Below are positions 8,348 to 15,837 of a DNA stretch of 64,000 nucleotides, in pieces. The number at the start of each line of letters is the position of its first letter. Within the stretch, counting starts at the first letter, position 1. The notes beneath the pieces are model-generated. The model was not told the DNA's origin. It ran no database searches and saw nothing but the letters and a program-made list of their open reading frames with translations. The position numbers and the translations under genes are program-made. Location: positions 1-64,000 of the forward strand of contig CAVVKG010000002.1 of the NCBI GenBank assembly GCA_963748925.1, written 5' to 3'. Source of the DNA: Cryomorpha sp963748925 (lineage in GTDB: Bacteria > Bacteroidota > Bacteroidia > Flavobacteriales_D > Cryomorphaceae).

Positions 8348-8697
8348 GCCTGAAACAGTTTTTCGATTTCTTCTCTCTTGATAATGGTTCGGCTCCCAAT
8401 TTTTGCAGCTTGTATTTTTCCGTTCTTGATTTGACGGTACAGGGTCATTCTACTTGCTCCAAGTAGTTTGCAGGTTTCGGCAATACTTAGAAAGTCTTTG
8501 TCTCTGACTTGCTCCTGATTGTATTCTTGTTTCTGTACTGCAGTAGGGGCAATTTCCTGCACCTTCTGATCTTTCTTGCGTTTCTTGTAGGCACGCTTGG
8601 CACAGTTATCACCACAAAATTTGGTCACAGTAGTCTTGGCGATAAACTCAGTACCGCAATGCTGACAGATTTTGGGAACTCGAATGTTGCTGCTCAT
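8344..8697 (-). CDS. xis: Excisionase-like protein with Cys4 zinc motif
   Basis: The 117-residue protein starts with a Cys4 zinc-ribbon-like motif (CQHCG, then CGDNC, about residues 11-32), followed by a basic linker. A MerR/HTH_17 winged helix occupies about 70-115: LSIAETCKLLGASRMTLYRQ and a wing ending GSRTIIKREEIEKLF. Proteins of this form precede integrases in Bacteroidota elements and act as recombination directionality factors or regulators. It overlaps the integrase start by 4 nt. A phased TGTATC array lies 26 nt upstream of its start codon. The gene symbol is by analogy. Confidence 0.72.
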   Translation of the reverse strand: MSSNIRVPKICQHCGTEFIAKTTVTKFCGDNCAKRAYKKRKKDQKVQEIAPTAVQKQEYNQEQVRDKDFLSIAETCKLLGASRMTLYRQIKNGKIQAAKIGSRTIIKREEIEKLFQA

Positions 8698-8722
8698 GGT
8701 GTTTCCTTTTTGGGCTTGTTTC

Positions 8723-8768
8723 TGTATCAGAGTGTATCCCTTTGTATCAGGATGTATCTCTATGTAAC
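8723..8768. repeat. Five TGTATC-type repeats at exact 10-bp period
   Basis: TGTATC occurs at 8723, 8733, 8743 and 8753, and a degenerate TGTAAC at 8763. The 10-bp period places all copies on about the same face of the helix, as expected for cooperative binding of a small winged-helix protein. The array lies between the xis start codon and the attachment core, so it may be an Xis binding array, the operator of xis-int, or both. Confidence 0.65.
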
Positions 8769-8794
8769 ATCATCTCTCCACTATCTGAAAAATC

Positions 8795-8871
8795 TGTTGC
8801 TAACAACAAATATTGATTGTCAGCAACAAATTAGAAACGAAAGATAGGAAAAAATAGGAAAATTAGCAACA
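8795..8871. repeat. Three TAGCAACA-type sites, candidate integrase arm sites
   Basis: TGTTGCTAA (8795-8803) is the reverse complement of TTAGCAACA at 8863-8871. A third, shorter copy AGCAACA lies at 8822-8828, forming an inverted pair with the first. They fill the gap between the TGTATC array and the core site, which is where arm-type integrase sites are expected. Function is inferred from position only. Confidence 0.4.
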
Positions 8872-8925
8872 AGTAAAGGAAGTAAAAACAGCCTAAAAGC
8901 AAGAAAAAGAAGGCTTTAGCGTACT

Positions 8926-8956
8926 ATCCGAAAAGTAATTACTTTCCGATACAAAA
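8926..8956. other. Attachment site core at the mnmE 3' end
   Basis: An imperfect inverted repeat, ATCCGAAAAGTAA / TTACTTTCCGAT (8926-8950), is centred on the mnmE stop codon; such pairs are typical core sites of tyrosine recombinases. Read on the minus strand, the mnmE end at 8956-8939 is TTTTGTATCGGAAAGTAA. From memory the SGI1 direct repeat in Salmonella mnmE is TTCTGTATCGGTAAGTAA, a 16 of 18 match. The second copy at the element's other end is outside the window. Confidence 0.62.
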
Positions 8957-10320
8957 CTTAGAAAATATATTTCCAAGCAAATCCTCCGTAGTAATCTCAC
9001 CGGTTATCTCACCCAGATGAAACAAACCGCGGCGAATATCCATGGCGAGAAAATCGGTGGTGATGCCGGAATCAATTCCTTGAAGTACGGCTTCAAGCGC
9101 TTCGTGGGCTTTTGAAAGAGCCTGGAAATGACGTAGGTTGCTTACCACAATATCGTTGCCTTCGATGCTGACACTTTTTGTGATTGATAGTAGTTCGGCT
9201 TTTAATCTGTCCAAACCTGCACCTTCTTTGGCAGAGATGTAAAGCAAATTTTCAAAATCATCGAATTTATGATTTATTAGCTCAGAGACTGCTTTGTCGA
9301 TTTTGTTGCCGGCCAGAATTAGTTTTACCTCCGAGCCAATTTTTCCCTTTAGTATTTCAATTTCTGTTCTTACTTCATCGGCGCTAGTTTCTAGTGCATC
9401 AAACAGATAGATAACAATAGCCGATTTACCGGCTTTTTCAAAAGCTCTGGAAATCCCAATTGTTTCAATCTCATCGGTTGTTTCGCGAATACCGGCGGTA
9501 TCGGTAAACCGGAATCGAACCCCATCTATGACCATCTCATCTTCGATGGTATCGCGAGTGGTACCTGCTATATGCGACACTATTGCCCGCTCATCTTCAA
9601 GCAATGCATTGAGAAGGGTGCTTTTGCCCATATTCGGGGCGCCAAGTATGGCGACTGGTACTCCGTTTTTTATAGCATTACCGGTGGCGAAACTGTCCAT
9701 CAAGCCGGTTACCATGGTATCAATTCCCGCAACCAGAGCCGTAAGCTCATCGCGATTGGCAAATTCTACGTCTTCCTCACTAAAATCGAGCTCGAGCTCA
9801 ATAAGTGAGGAGAAATTGATGAGTTTTTCACGAAGTTCGTTTATTTTCTTCGAGAAGCCACCCCGCATCTGATTCATGGCAAGCTTATGTGATGCGGAGG
9901 TAGACGAAGCAATCAAATCGGCAATAGCTTCAGCCTGACTCAAATCTACTTTCCCATTCGCGAAAGCGCGCATGCTAAACTCGCCCGGCTGAGCCATTCT
10001 ACATCCGTGGGCTACCAAAAGCTGTAAAATTTGCGATTGAATATAAGGTGAACCATGGCACGATACTTCAATACTTTCTTCGCCCGTGAATGATCGCGGA
10101 GCTCGAAAAACAGAAGCCAATACTTCATCGATTATCTCATTTTTGCTGAGAATTTTACCAAAGTGTATTGTGTATCCTTCTGCATTGGTGAGATCTTTAC
10201 TGAAGATTTTAGAAAAGGGGTAATAGCCTCCTTTCCGGAAATCCGGATTATAGCCAAAGCGCCAGTTCCGGGGGCAGTTGATAATGCACAGATCGTATCT
10301 TCTGGCTCAAATTGTATCAT
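8939..10320 (-). pseudogene. mnmE: tRNA modification GTPase MnmE, one frameshift as given
   Basis: MnmE works with MnmG to make the cmnm5 group on U34 of some tRNAs. The N-terminal frame (10320 to about 10142) has TICALSTAPGTGALAIIRISG. The rest, to 8939, has the helical domain, the G domain with GAPNMGKSTLLNALL, DTAG and NKID, and the conserved FCIGK end that carries the zinc-free cysteine. The two parts are separated by a missing base in an A5 run (10140-10144): with six A the frame reads SAKNEIIDEVLASVF, as in the family. MnmE is widely conserved, so a sequencing error or ribosomal slippage on the run is as likely as true loss. The element at its 3' end leaves the last codons intact. Confidence 0.9.
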
Positions 10321-10484
10321 GGCTGCAAAGTTAAGCCAAGTTAAGCTATTTAAAAATGAATTGGCATTTCAGGAGTTTTATCCATCAGAAATAGTTGTTG
10401 ACCTGCTGATCAAATATTAAAGCTCTGATGTATTCACTAGGGTGAGCATTGTATATTGTTGAATCACTGCATCGATTAGAGCAC

Positions 10485-10515
10485 AAAAAAAAAGCGAACC
10501 GCTTATAGCGGTTCA
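10485..10515 (-). terminator. Rho-independent terminator after the T9SS gene at 10546
   Basis: Stem GAACCGC / GCGGTTC (10496-10502 and 10508-10514) with a 5-nt loop is followed on the minus strand by a run of nine T (10493-10485). It lies about 30 nt past the stop of the minus-strand gene ending at 10546. Confidence 0.8.
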
Positions 10516-10545
10516 CTTTCTAAATAGGGTCAAATCTGTGTTGAA

Positions 10546-11499
10546 TTATCTTACAACACTGAAATTTCCATTTCTCACACCGTTCTCAGTTTCAATTGAG
10601 TAGATGTAAAGACCCTGACTCATGCTCTGCGTATCGATAACGATATTACTTAAACCTGTGTTTTTAACACCAGGATTGTAAGTATCAACCAATACACCAG
10701 TAGTAGAGTATATTCTTACGGTAATTTCAGAAGGCTGAATAAGGCTAAACACAAGGTTAGCTGATTCATTAGCCGGATTAGGGTAGATTTTTTGGCTTCC
10801 TCTTTCAATAAGGTTTGTGTCATCAAGACCTACTATAGTTGATTCAACTTCAACAAAAGTGTAGATAATCACGTCTAAATCACCCCAGGCTCCGTCTACA
10901 GCATTCCATGAGTCATCACTCCATAGTTCCCAGGCGCTGTTGCCACCGCAAGCATCATCTGTATGAACGATACCATATAGGGCATCACCATTAGCCACTT
11001 CAAAAGAAACGAAGAAAGATGCGTCATACGCTAGCGGAGTGTTGAAAGTAAAAGTTGTGTATAGCCCTGTAGTATCCAGGTCGGCATAAGATACAGCATC
11101 AGAGATTCCCAATTCAGCACCGGGTCCGTCTGTTACATCACCAGCGTATATTTTAGCAGAAAAGGTTTCATTCGTTCCGCCGTCCTTTGCGCCAATCCAA
11201 GCCAGAGCAGAGTAAATAGATCCATTACCTTCAGTCTCGATAAATTGTGCTTTTTCAAGGTCACCATAACCGTTTCCGCCAATTACCCAACCTCCTTGAT
11301 TGGTACCTAATAGAATGGGAGACAGATCACAACCTTCTAAAACGGATGCTCCTAAAGTATCTGTAACATCTTTTGCGTCACCCAATAGGTAGTTCACCAT
11401 ATCATAATTTGAAGGAAGAACATTCTCGCCGGCAGTTTTCTGAGCAAAAAGTCCTGTTGTAAGTAAAGTTGAAGCAATTAAAAAGTAAAGTTTTTTCAT
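10546..11499 (-). CDS. Secreted protein with T9SS C-terminal sorting domain
   Basis: The 317-residue protein has a signal peptide (MKKLYFLIASTLLTTGLFAQ, 1-20). A beta-rich body without a familiar domain follows, and a type A sorting domain covers the last 80 residues, starting IYPNPANESANLVFS and ending in a positively charged strand. Cargo of this kind crosses the outer membrane by type IX secretion and is released or anchored on the surface. The body (about 40-215) is rich in Asp, Gly and aromatic residues, as in surface-exposed modules. It is flanked by its own promoter and terminator and appears to be a single-gene unit. The specific function is unknown. Confidence 0.82.
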   Translation of the reverse strand: MKKLYFLIASTLLTTGLFAQKTAGENVLPSNYDMVNYLLGDAKDVTDTLGASVLEGCDLSPILLGTNQGGWVIGGNGYGDLEKAQFIETEGNGSIYSALAWIGAKDGGTNETFSAKIYAGDVTDGPGAELGISDAVSYADLDTTGLYTTFTFNTPLAYDASFFVSFEVANGDALYGIVHTDDACGGNSAWELWSDDSWNAVDGAWGDLDVIIYTFVEVESTIVGLDDTNLIERGSQKIYPNPANESANLVFSLIQPSEITVRIYSTTGVLVDTYNPGVKNTGLSNIVIDTQSMSQGLYIYSIETENGVRNGNFSVVR

Positions 11500-11535
11500 A
11501 ATAAAAATTTGAGTTTATGTAAAATTAGTTCGCAG

Positions 11536-11543
11536 CAAATATA
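11536..11543 (-). promoter_or_regulatory. -7 promoter box of the T9SS gene at 10546
   Basis: The minus strand reads TATATTTG, a full match to TAnnTTTG, 37 nt before the start codon at 11499. Confidence 0.5.
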
Positions 11544-11702
11544 GGGAATACCTAGTTATTACCTAATTCGTTTAATATGTGAAAGCTCTTTTTCTCGTCT
11601 CTGAGATAAATGTTTCTGAGAATAAGGGACTTAAGATTTTTTGATTAATTTTCTGTTCACCTCTTTGCTTTGGTTTCGATAAGCTATCAAAAACCAAACA
11701 TT

Positions 11703-12272
11703 ATGACTTTTCGACTTACTTCAAAATTTTCTATTTGGATGCTTATTTCGCTTTTCGCTTTAGCATCATGTTCTAAAGATTCTGATACCGACACACCTGC
11801 GGGCGGTTCAGGAGGAATTGGCGGCATCGGCGGCGGAGTCGGCGGTGGAACTGGTGGCGGGACCGGTGGTGGAGGCGGAGGTGGAACTTCCAGAACCGCT
11901 ATGTTAACGTCTAAAAACTGGAGTGCTATCAGTATTCAGATCAATCCGGCTATTGATATAAATGGTGATGGAACTACGGAAACTGAATTAACTCCATTTT
12001 ACAACACTTGTGCTCTTGACGATTTTTATAAATTTAATACAGATCTTTCATACACACTGGACGAAGGAGCTTCAAAATGCGACCCAAACAGCCCTCAAAT
12101 AATTGAATCGGGTTCATGGGCATGGAATACCGGCGAAACACAGCTCACCCTTAACCTGCAACAAGGAACGTATTCGCTAAGCGTAACTTCTCTATCTGCT
12201 ACTCAGATGACTACCACGCAAGCCATTACATTCAATAATGCGAATTATACCTTAACCCTTGGATATAACTAG
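11703..12272 (+). CDS. Lipocalin-like lipoprotein with glycine-rich linker
   Basis: Starting at the ATG at 11703 gives 189 residues; the longer frame from 11670 uses a TTG without support. The signal ends in a lipobox, ALASC, so the protein is lipid-anchored at a cysteine near residue 22. A very glycine-rich linker of about 30 residues follows. The globular part (about 65-189) resembles Bacteroidota lipocalin-like domains: LTSKNW, CALDDFYKFNTDLSYTLDEG, then SGSWAWN and repeated beta strands. A ligand cannot be inferred. It is a single gene followed by a strong terminator. Confidence 0.78.
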   Translation: MTFRLTSKFSIWMLISLFALASCSKDSDTDTPAGGSGGIGGIGGGVGGGTGGGTGGGGGGGTSRTAMLTSKNWSAISIQINPAIDINGDGTTETELTPFYNTCALDDFYKFNTDLSYTLDEGASKCDPNSPQIIESGSWAWNTGETQLTLNLQQGTYSLSVTSLSATQMTTTQAITFNNANYTLTLGYN

Positions 12273-12298
12273 CGAGAAATTCATTAAATTTTCATTCT

Positions 12299-12328
12299 TA
12301 ACGGAGCTTTCCGGAGCTCCGTTTTTTG
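12299..12328 (+). terminator. Terminator of the lipocalin-like lipoprotein gene
   Basis: Stem AACGGAGCT / AGCTCCGTT (12300-12308 and 12315-12323) is followed by a T run, 28 nt after the stop codon. Confidence 0.8.
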
Positions 12329-12380
12329 TGTGTACTTATTTATTCGCGGAAGCGGCGATAAGATTTGTCGCAGGTCGTTC

Positions 12381-12411
12381 TTGTACAGCCCAAGCGAATG
12401 TAGTAAGTTTG
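12381..12411 (+). promoter_or_regulatory. Promoter of sucD
   Basis: A -33-like TTG (12381-12383) and a full -7 box TAAGTTTG (12404-12411) are separated by 20 nt, close to the Bacteroidota spacing. The start codon lies 26 nt downstream. Confidence 0.55.
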
Positions 12412-12436
12412 TCGCTCAAAATTCAAACAAAGCCCA

Positions 12437-13315
12437 ATGAGCGTTTTAGTCAATAAAAATTCAAAAGTTATTGTTCAAGGATTTACCGGTAGTGAAGGTA
12501 CATTTCACGCAGGTCAAATGATAGAATATGGTACAAATGTAGTTGGGGGTGTTACTCCCGGAAAAGGTGGTCAAACACATTTAGACAAACCTGTATTTAA
12601 TACTGTGTCAGATGCAGTAAAAGAAACAGGTGCCGATGTAACCATCATTTTTGTGCCACCGGCTTTTGCGGCAGACGCGATTCTCGAAGCTGCTGATGCG
12701 GGCATTAAAGTTATCGTTACTATTACCGAAGGTATTCCGGTAAACGATATGGTTAAGGTCAAAAATTATATTGACACCAAAGATTGTACGTTGATCGGTC
12801 CTAATTGCCCGGGGGTAATGACTGCCGGCGAAGCCAAAGTTGGAATTATGCCCGGTTTTATTTTCAAGAAAGGTACAATTGGAATCGTTTCTAAATCAGG
12901 TACGCTTACTTACGAAGCTGTCGACCAAATTACAAAAGCGGGAATGGGTCAAACAACAGCAATCGGAATAGGTGGTGATCCAATCATTGGAACTACCACA
13001 AAAGAAGCCGTGCAAATGCTTATGGCCGATCCTGAAACAGAAGGTATTGTTATGATAGGGGAGATAGGTGGTAACCTTGAAGCTGAAGCTGCTCGCTGGA
13101 TAAAAGAAAATGGCACAAAGCCTGTTGTTGGATTTATTGCCGGTGTTACTGCACCAAAAGGACGTACAATGGGTCACGCAGGAGCTATTGTAGGTGGTGA
13201 TGATGATACGGCTGAGGCTAAAAAGAAAATTTTACGCGAGTGTGGAATCCACGTTGTTGATTCACCTGCTGAAATTGGTAAGAAGATGGCAGAAGTGCTC
13301 GGCGTTACTGCTTAA
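12437..13315 (+). CDS. sucD: Succinate-CoA ligase (ADP-forming) subunit alpha
   Basis: The enzyme interconverts succinyl-CoA and succinate in the citric acid cycle, making ATP or GTP, and works as a complex with SucB (SucC). The 292-residue length is standard. Residues 1-125 form the CoA-binding Rossmann domain (VIVQGFTGSEGTFH, then VGGVTPGKGG). The ligase domain carries the phosphorylated histidine H247 in GRTMGHAGAIV. The usual partner gene sucC is not next to it; the gene has its own promoter and terminator, an arrangement seen in many Bacteroidota. Confidence 0.97.
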   Translation: MSVLVNKNSKVIVQGFTGSEGTFHAGQMIEYGTNVVGGVTPGKGGQTHLDKPVFNTVSDAVKETGADVTIIFVPPAFAADAILEAADAGIKVIVTITEGIPVNDMVKVKNYIDTKDCTLIGPNCPGVMTAGEAKVGIMPGFIFKKGTIGIVSKSGTLTYEAVDQITKAGMGQTTAIGIGGDPIIGTTTKEAVQMLMADPETEGIVMIGEIGGNLEAEAARWIKENGTKPVVGFIAGVTAPKGRTMGHAGAIVGGDDDTAEAKKKILRECGIHVVDSPAEIGKKMAEVLGVTA

Positions 13316-13338
13316 GCAGAAAATATTTTATTTGTTTA

Positions 13339-13371
13339 AATCCTCACGATTATTTCGTGGGGATTTTTTTA
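13339..13371 (+). terminator. Terminator of sucD
   Basis: Stem AATCCTCACG / CGTGGGGATT (13339-13348 and 13356-13365, one wobble pair) runs into seven T, 23 nt after the stop codon. Confidence 0.82.
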
Positions 13372-13442
13372 TTTCATATTTCAAAATCATCCGGGAGATT
13401 TGATACTTTTCCGCAAGGAATCAAAACGATGTTACCAAATGC

Positions 13443-13475
13443 AAAAAGCACTCGTTGATTTAACAAGTGCTTTTT
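13443..13475 (-). terminator. Terminator of the T9SS gene at 13536
   Basis: Stem AAAAAGCACT / AGTGCTTTTT (13443-13452 and 13466-13475) with a 13-nt loop is symmetric, so it could end transcription from either side. It sits 60 nt past the minus-strand stop at 13536. Confidence 0.7.
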
Positions 13476-13535
13476 CCATGTTTTGTTGTTCCTTTTTTTA
13501 TCCTCACAGTTTTAAACTGTAAAGGACTAAAGAGT

Positions 13536-14321
13536 TCAGTTTACCACAAATTTACTGACAACAGGAATTTCTGTGTTGCTCACTATTGTGTAAATTCCTT
13601 TTGGAAATCTATGGATATCTATGGTGGCATTTTCTCTATTAATAAACTCTTCATGCACTTTTTTTCCATTAACGTCCACAACTGTAATAAGGCCTATTAA
13701 TCCTTCGGGTGCTTGTATTGTAATAATGTCACTTGCAGGATTGGGATAGATTTTAAATTGAAGTTTTTCGCGTTCATAAAGTCCGGTAGGTTCTCCAAAT
13801 GCCATTGCATCAACAGAAATCCAGGCATCCCCACCTATTAGGTCTCCCACTTGAGCAGAAACAGTAATTCGGGCATGAGTTATTATAGGTTCTATTTGAT
13901 CTAGCGGCATTGAAATTAAAGTATAGTCAGGAATATTCTCTGAACTAAACCACGATTCAGTATATATTTCATTATCATTATTGAGAAATGTTATGTCAAC
14001 GGCTACTGCGCCAAATTCGACTTCCGTTTTAGCGTAGAATTGTAATGCAGCTGGTACGGCATCAATCTCAAACAGGGTTGTAGCCTGGCCATATTCGCCT
14101 ATCCCAGTTGGCTGGGCAGTAACGCGCATGGCAATATCGCCTTCATAAGATTCGAAATCCTTTGATACTGTATTACCCATTTCGGTATTGTCGGTAATCC
14201 AAAACTCAGGGCTCTCAGTCGATCCCACAAAATACCAACTTTCAAAGTTGCCATTCGGAACATCTTGGGCTGCGGCCACCAAAGGAGCAGTAAATAGGAA
14301 AAGGAGTATAAGTTTTTTCAT
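13536..14321 (-). CDS. Secreted T9SS cargo protein with PCMD-like N-terminal half
   Basis: The 261-residue protein has a signal peptide (MKKLILLFLFTAPLVAAAQ). The first half begins DVPNGNFESWYFVGSTESPEF, a pattern seen in carbohydrate-binding-like modules of Bacteroidota surface proteins, with beta strands to about residue 170. The T9SS type A sorting domain is at about 183-261 (FKIYPNPASDIITIQ to SKFVVN). The ligand is unknown. It is a single-gene unit, convergent with sucD. Confidence 0.78.
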   Translation of the reverse strand: MKKLILLFLFTAPLVAAAQDVPNGNFESWYFVGSTESPEFWITDNTEMGNTVSKDFESYEGDIAMRVTAQPTGIGEYGQATTLFEIDAVPAALQFYAKTEVEFGAVAVDITFLNNDNEIYTESWFSSENIPDYTLISMPLDQIEPIITHARITVSAQVGDLIGGDAWISVDAMAFGEPTGLYEREKLQFKIYPNPASDIITIQAPEGLIGLITVVDVNGKKVHEEFINRENATIDIHRFPKGIYTIVSNTEIPVVSKFVVN

Positions 14322-14547
14322 GATCTTTTATTCTTATTAGTGCAGAAAGAGCTTGAATGGTTACAAGAAAAAAACTTAACCTTTATTTCTTTATGGTTTT
14401 GTAACAGCGAGGGAAAAGTAGGATGTGATGACAGCCCTCTCTGAAGTGAATTCCAATCTTTTATTCCATTATATTTGTGAAGTAGCCAATAACCATTTGG
14501 ATTATATATCCGGAACTTATAAGTCGGTATACTAAAACCAACCACGC

Positions 14548-15663
14548 TTGAACTTCAACCTATTCAATAGCATAATCTTAGCAGGAATTATTCAAGGGTT
14601 CATCTTTACAGCACTTGTTCTTATTTCTAAAAAGTACAATTCAAGAAGTGTTTACTTCTTAATGGCTCTTATAACCAGCTTTTCTTTGAGTAATCTGCAA
14701 TATTATTTTCAAGATATTGGTGTTTTCGATTATGATGAACTATTTGGCCGGTATTATTTTCCGTGGGCAGATCTTACGCCTGTATTTCTTTTCTGCTATG
14801 TGATTTCTTACCTCCATCCACAGCGAAGTCTTAAAAAGAAAGGCTTGCTTCTACTGATTCCATTTTTTGTTTTACTTGTATCAAGCTTGGTTCTTAAGGC
14901 GCTATACTGGAATGCTCCTGATAGCGATATCACTTATGCATTACGCTATTTTATAGCCTTCGCACCAGATTTGTTTTCCGGGATTTTAGGAATCGGAGTC
15001 ATCATTTATCTATTTAGAGATATAAAACGCTTTGAAGCAGAACAAACAGAAAATGAGCTTCAACTAAATAAGAATAGAATAAATTGGTTAAAAATCACCC
15101 TCTTCATTCTCATTTTCTTAATTGGTTTATCAACATCACACACCCTAAGTGAAATCAGTGGAAGCACGAATATTTCTTACTACCCTGTTTGGATTGCTGT
15201 CTCGCTAATAATTTACTGGCTTGGACATATTGGCGTTTACAAATTTGGTATAGATCAAGAGCGAAGAGCCATTCAGCGAAAGCGAAGGGAACTGCCAAAA
15301 CCTAAGTTTGACATTGTTAAGCCTCATCCAGTAATAGCGGGCTTGAAAAATTATTTAATAGACGAAAAGCAATTTTTAAATTCTGATCTCACACTCGAAA
15401 AGACGGCTTCGCATTTAGAAATGAGCCAGGGCCATCTTTCAAAAATCATCAATTCGGAACTTCAGGTCAGCTTTTCTGAGTATGTCAATGCGCTACGCGT
15501 CGAAGAAGCAAAGCAGTACCTCTCTGATGAAAGTTTTTCGAATTATACCCTTGTGGCCATTGGACTTGAAGCAGGGTTTAACTCCAAATCTGCCTTTAAT
15601 TCATCTTTTAAAAAGCAGACAGGTACTACACCTTCTCAATTCAAAAAAGCCCAGGGTAGATAA
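14548..15663 (+). CDS. Membrane-bound AraC-type transcriptional regulator
   Basis: The 371-residue protein has about six or seven membrane segments in residues 5-240 and a cytoplasmic AraC-type double HTH at about 270-368 (LTLEKTASHLEMSQGHLSKI, then LVAIGLEAGFNSKSAFNSSF). This 7TM-AraC layout is common in Bacteroidota and links an unknown membrane or periplasmic signal to transcription. The only start available is a TTG at 14548; no ATG lies in a suitable place upstream. The giant secreted gene that follows on the same strand is a possible target, but nothing in the sequence shows this. Confidence 0.85.
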   Translation: MNFNLFNSIILAGIIQGFIFTALVLISKKYNSRSVYFLMALITSFSLSNLQYYFQDIGVFDYDELFGRYYFPWADLTPVFLFCYVISYLHPQRSLKKKGLLLLIPFFVLLVSSLVLKALYWNAPDSDITYALRYFIAFAPDLFSGILGIGVIIYLFRDIKRFEAEQTENELQLNKNRINWLKITLFILIFLIGLSTSHTLSEISGSTNISYYPVWIAVSLIIYWLGHIGVYKFGIDQERRAIQRKRRELPKPKFDIVKPHPVIAGLKNYLIDEKQFLNSDLTLEKTASHLEMSQGHLSKIINSELQVSFSEYVNALRVEEAKQYLSDESFSNYTLVAIGLEAGFNSKSAFNSSFKKQTGTTPSQFKKAQGR

Positions 15664-15837
15664 AATATTTTATCCATCCGACTCAATGCATTCTTCCGAA
15701 TAATCAAAGGTGGGAATCACCCTTTTTTATCTATTCAAACGTGTAAAAACGTCCTGATTTTTAAGAATCAGAAAAATCAGCACTCCTGGACTCCGCTCTA
15801 CATCTACTTTTAGCCCACTAACTAAAATTTAAATAAG

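Larger units (their letters stand above)
1..8938. mobile_element. Integrative element inserted at the 3' end of mnmE (one end only)
   Basis: The segment carries a complete integration and replication backbone of Bacteroidota mobile elements: xis, tyrosine integrase, RteC-like protein, two HTH_17 proteins, a BT4734-type protein and a PriCT/DUF3987 protein. All are on the minus strand, many with 3-4 nt overlaps or gaps. It abuts the mnmE stop codon, a known attachment site for genomic islands. Cargo visible here is XRE, Argonaute and a Fur-like regulator. No relaxase or type IV secretion genes are in view, so whether it is conjugative or only mobilisable cannot be told. The far end and its direct repeat lie outside the window. 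Confidence 0.82.

Noticed and set aside
10163..10420. 85-codon plus-strand ORF opposite mnmE
   Set aside because: Most of it is antisense to the conserved MnmE N-terminus.
12259..12456. Small plus-strand ORF between the lipoprotein and sucD genes
   Set aside because: It spans a terminator and the sucD promoter and overlaps the sucD start.
14318..14545. Small minus-strand ORF upstream of the T9SS gene
   Set aside because: It lies over the region between divergent genes, with no motif or start signal.
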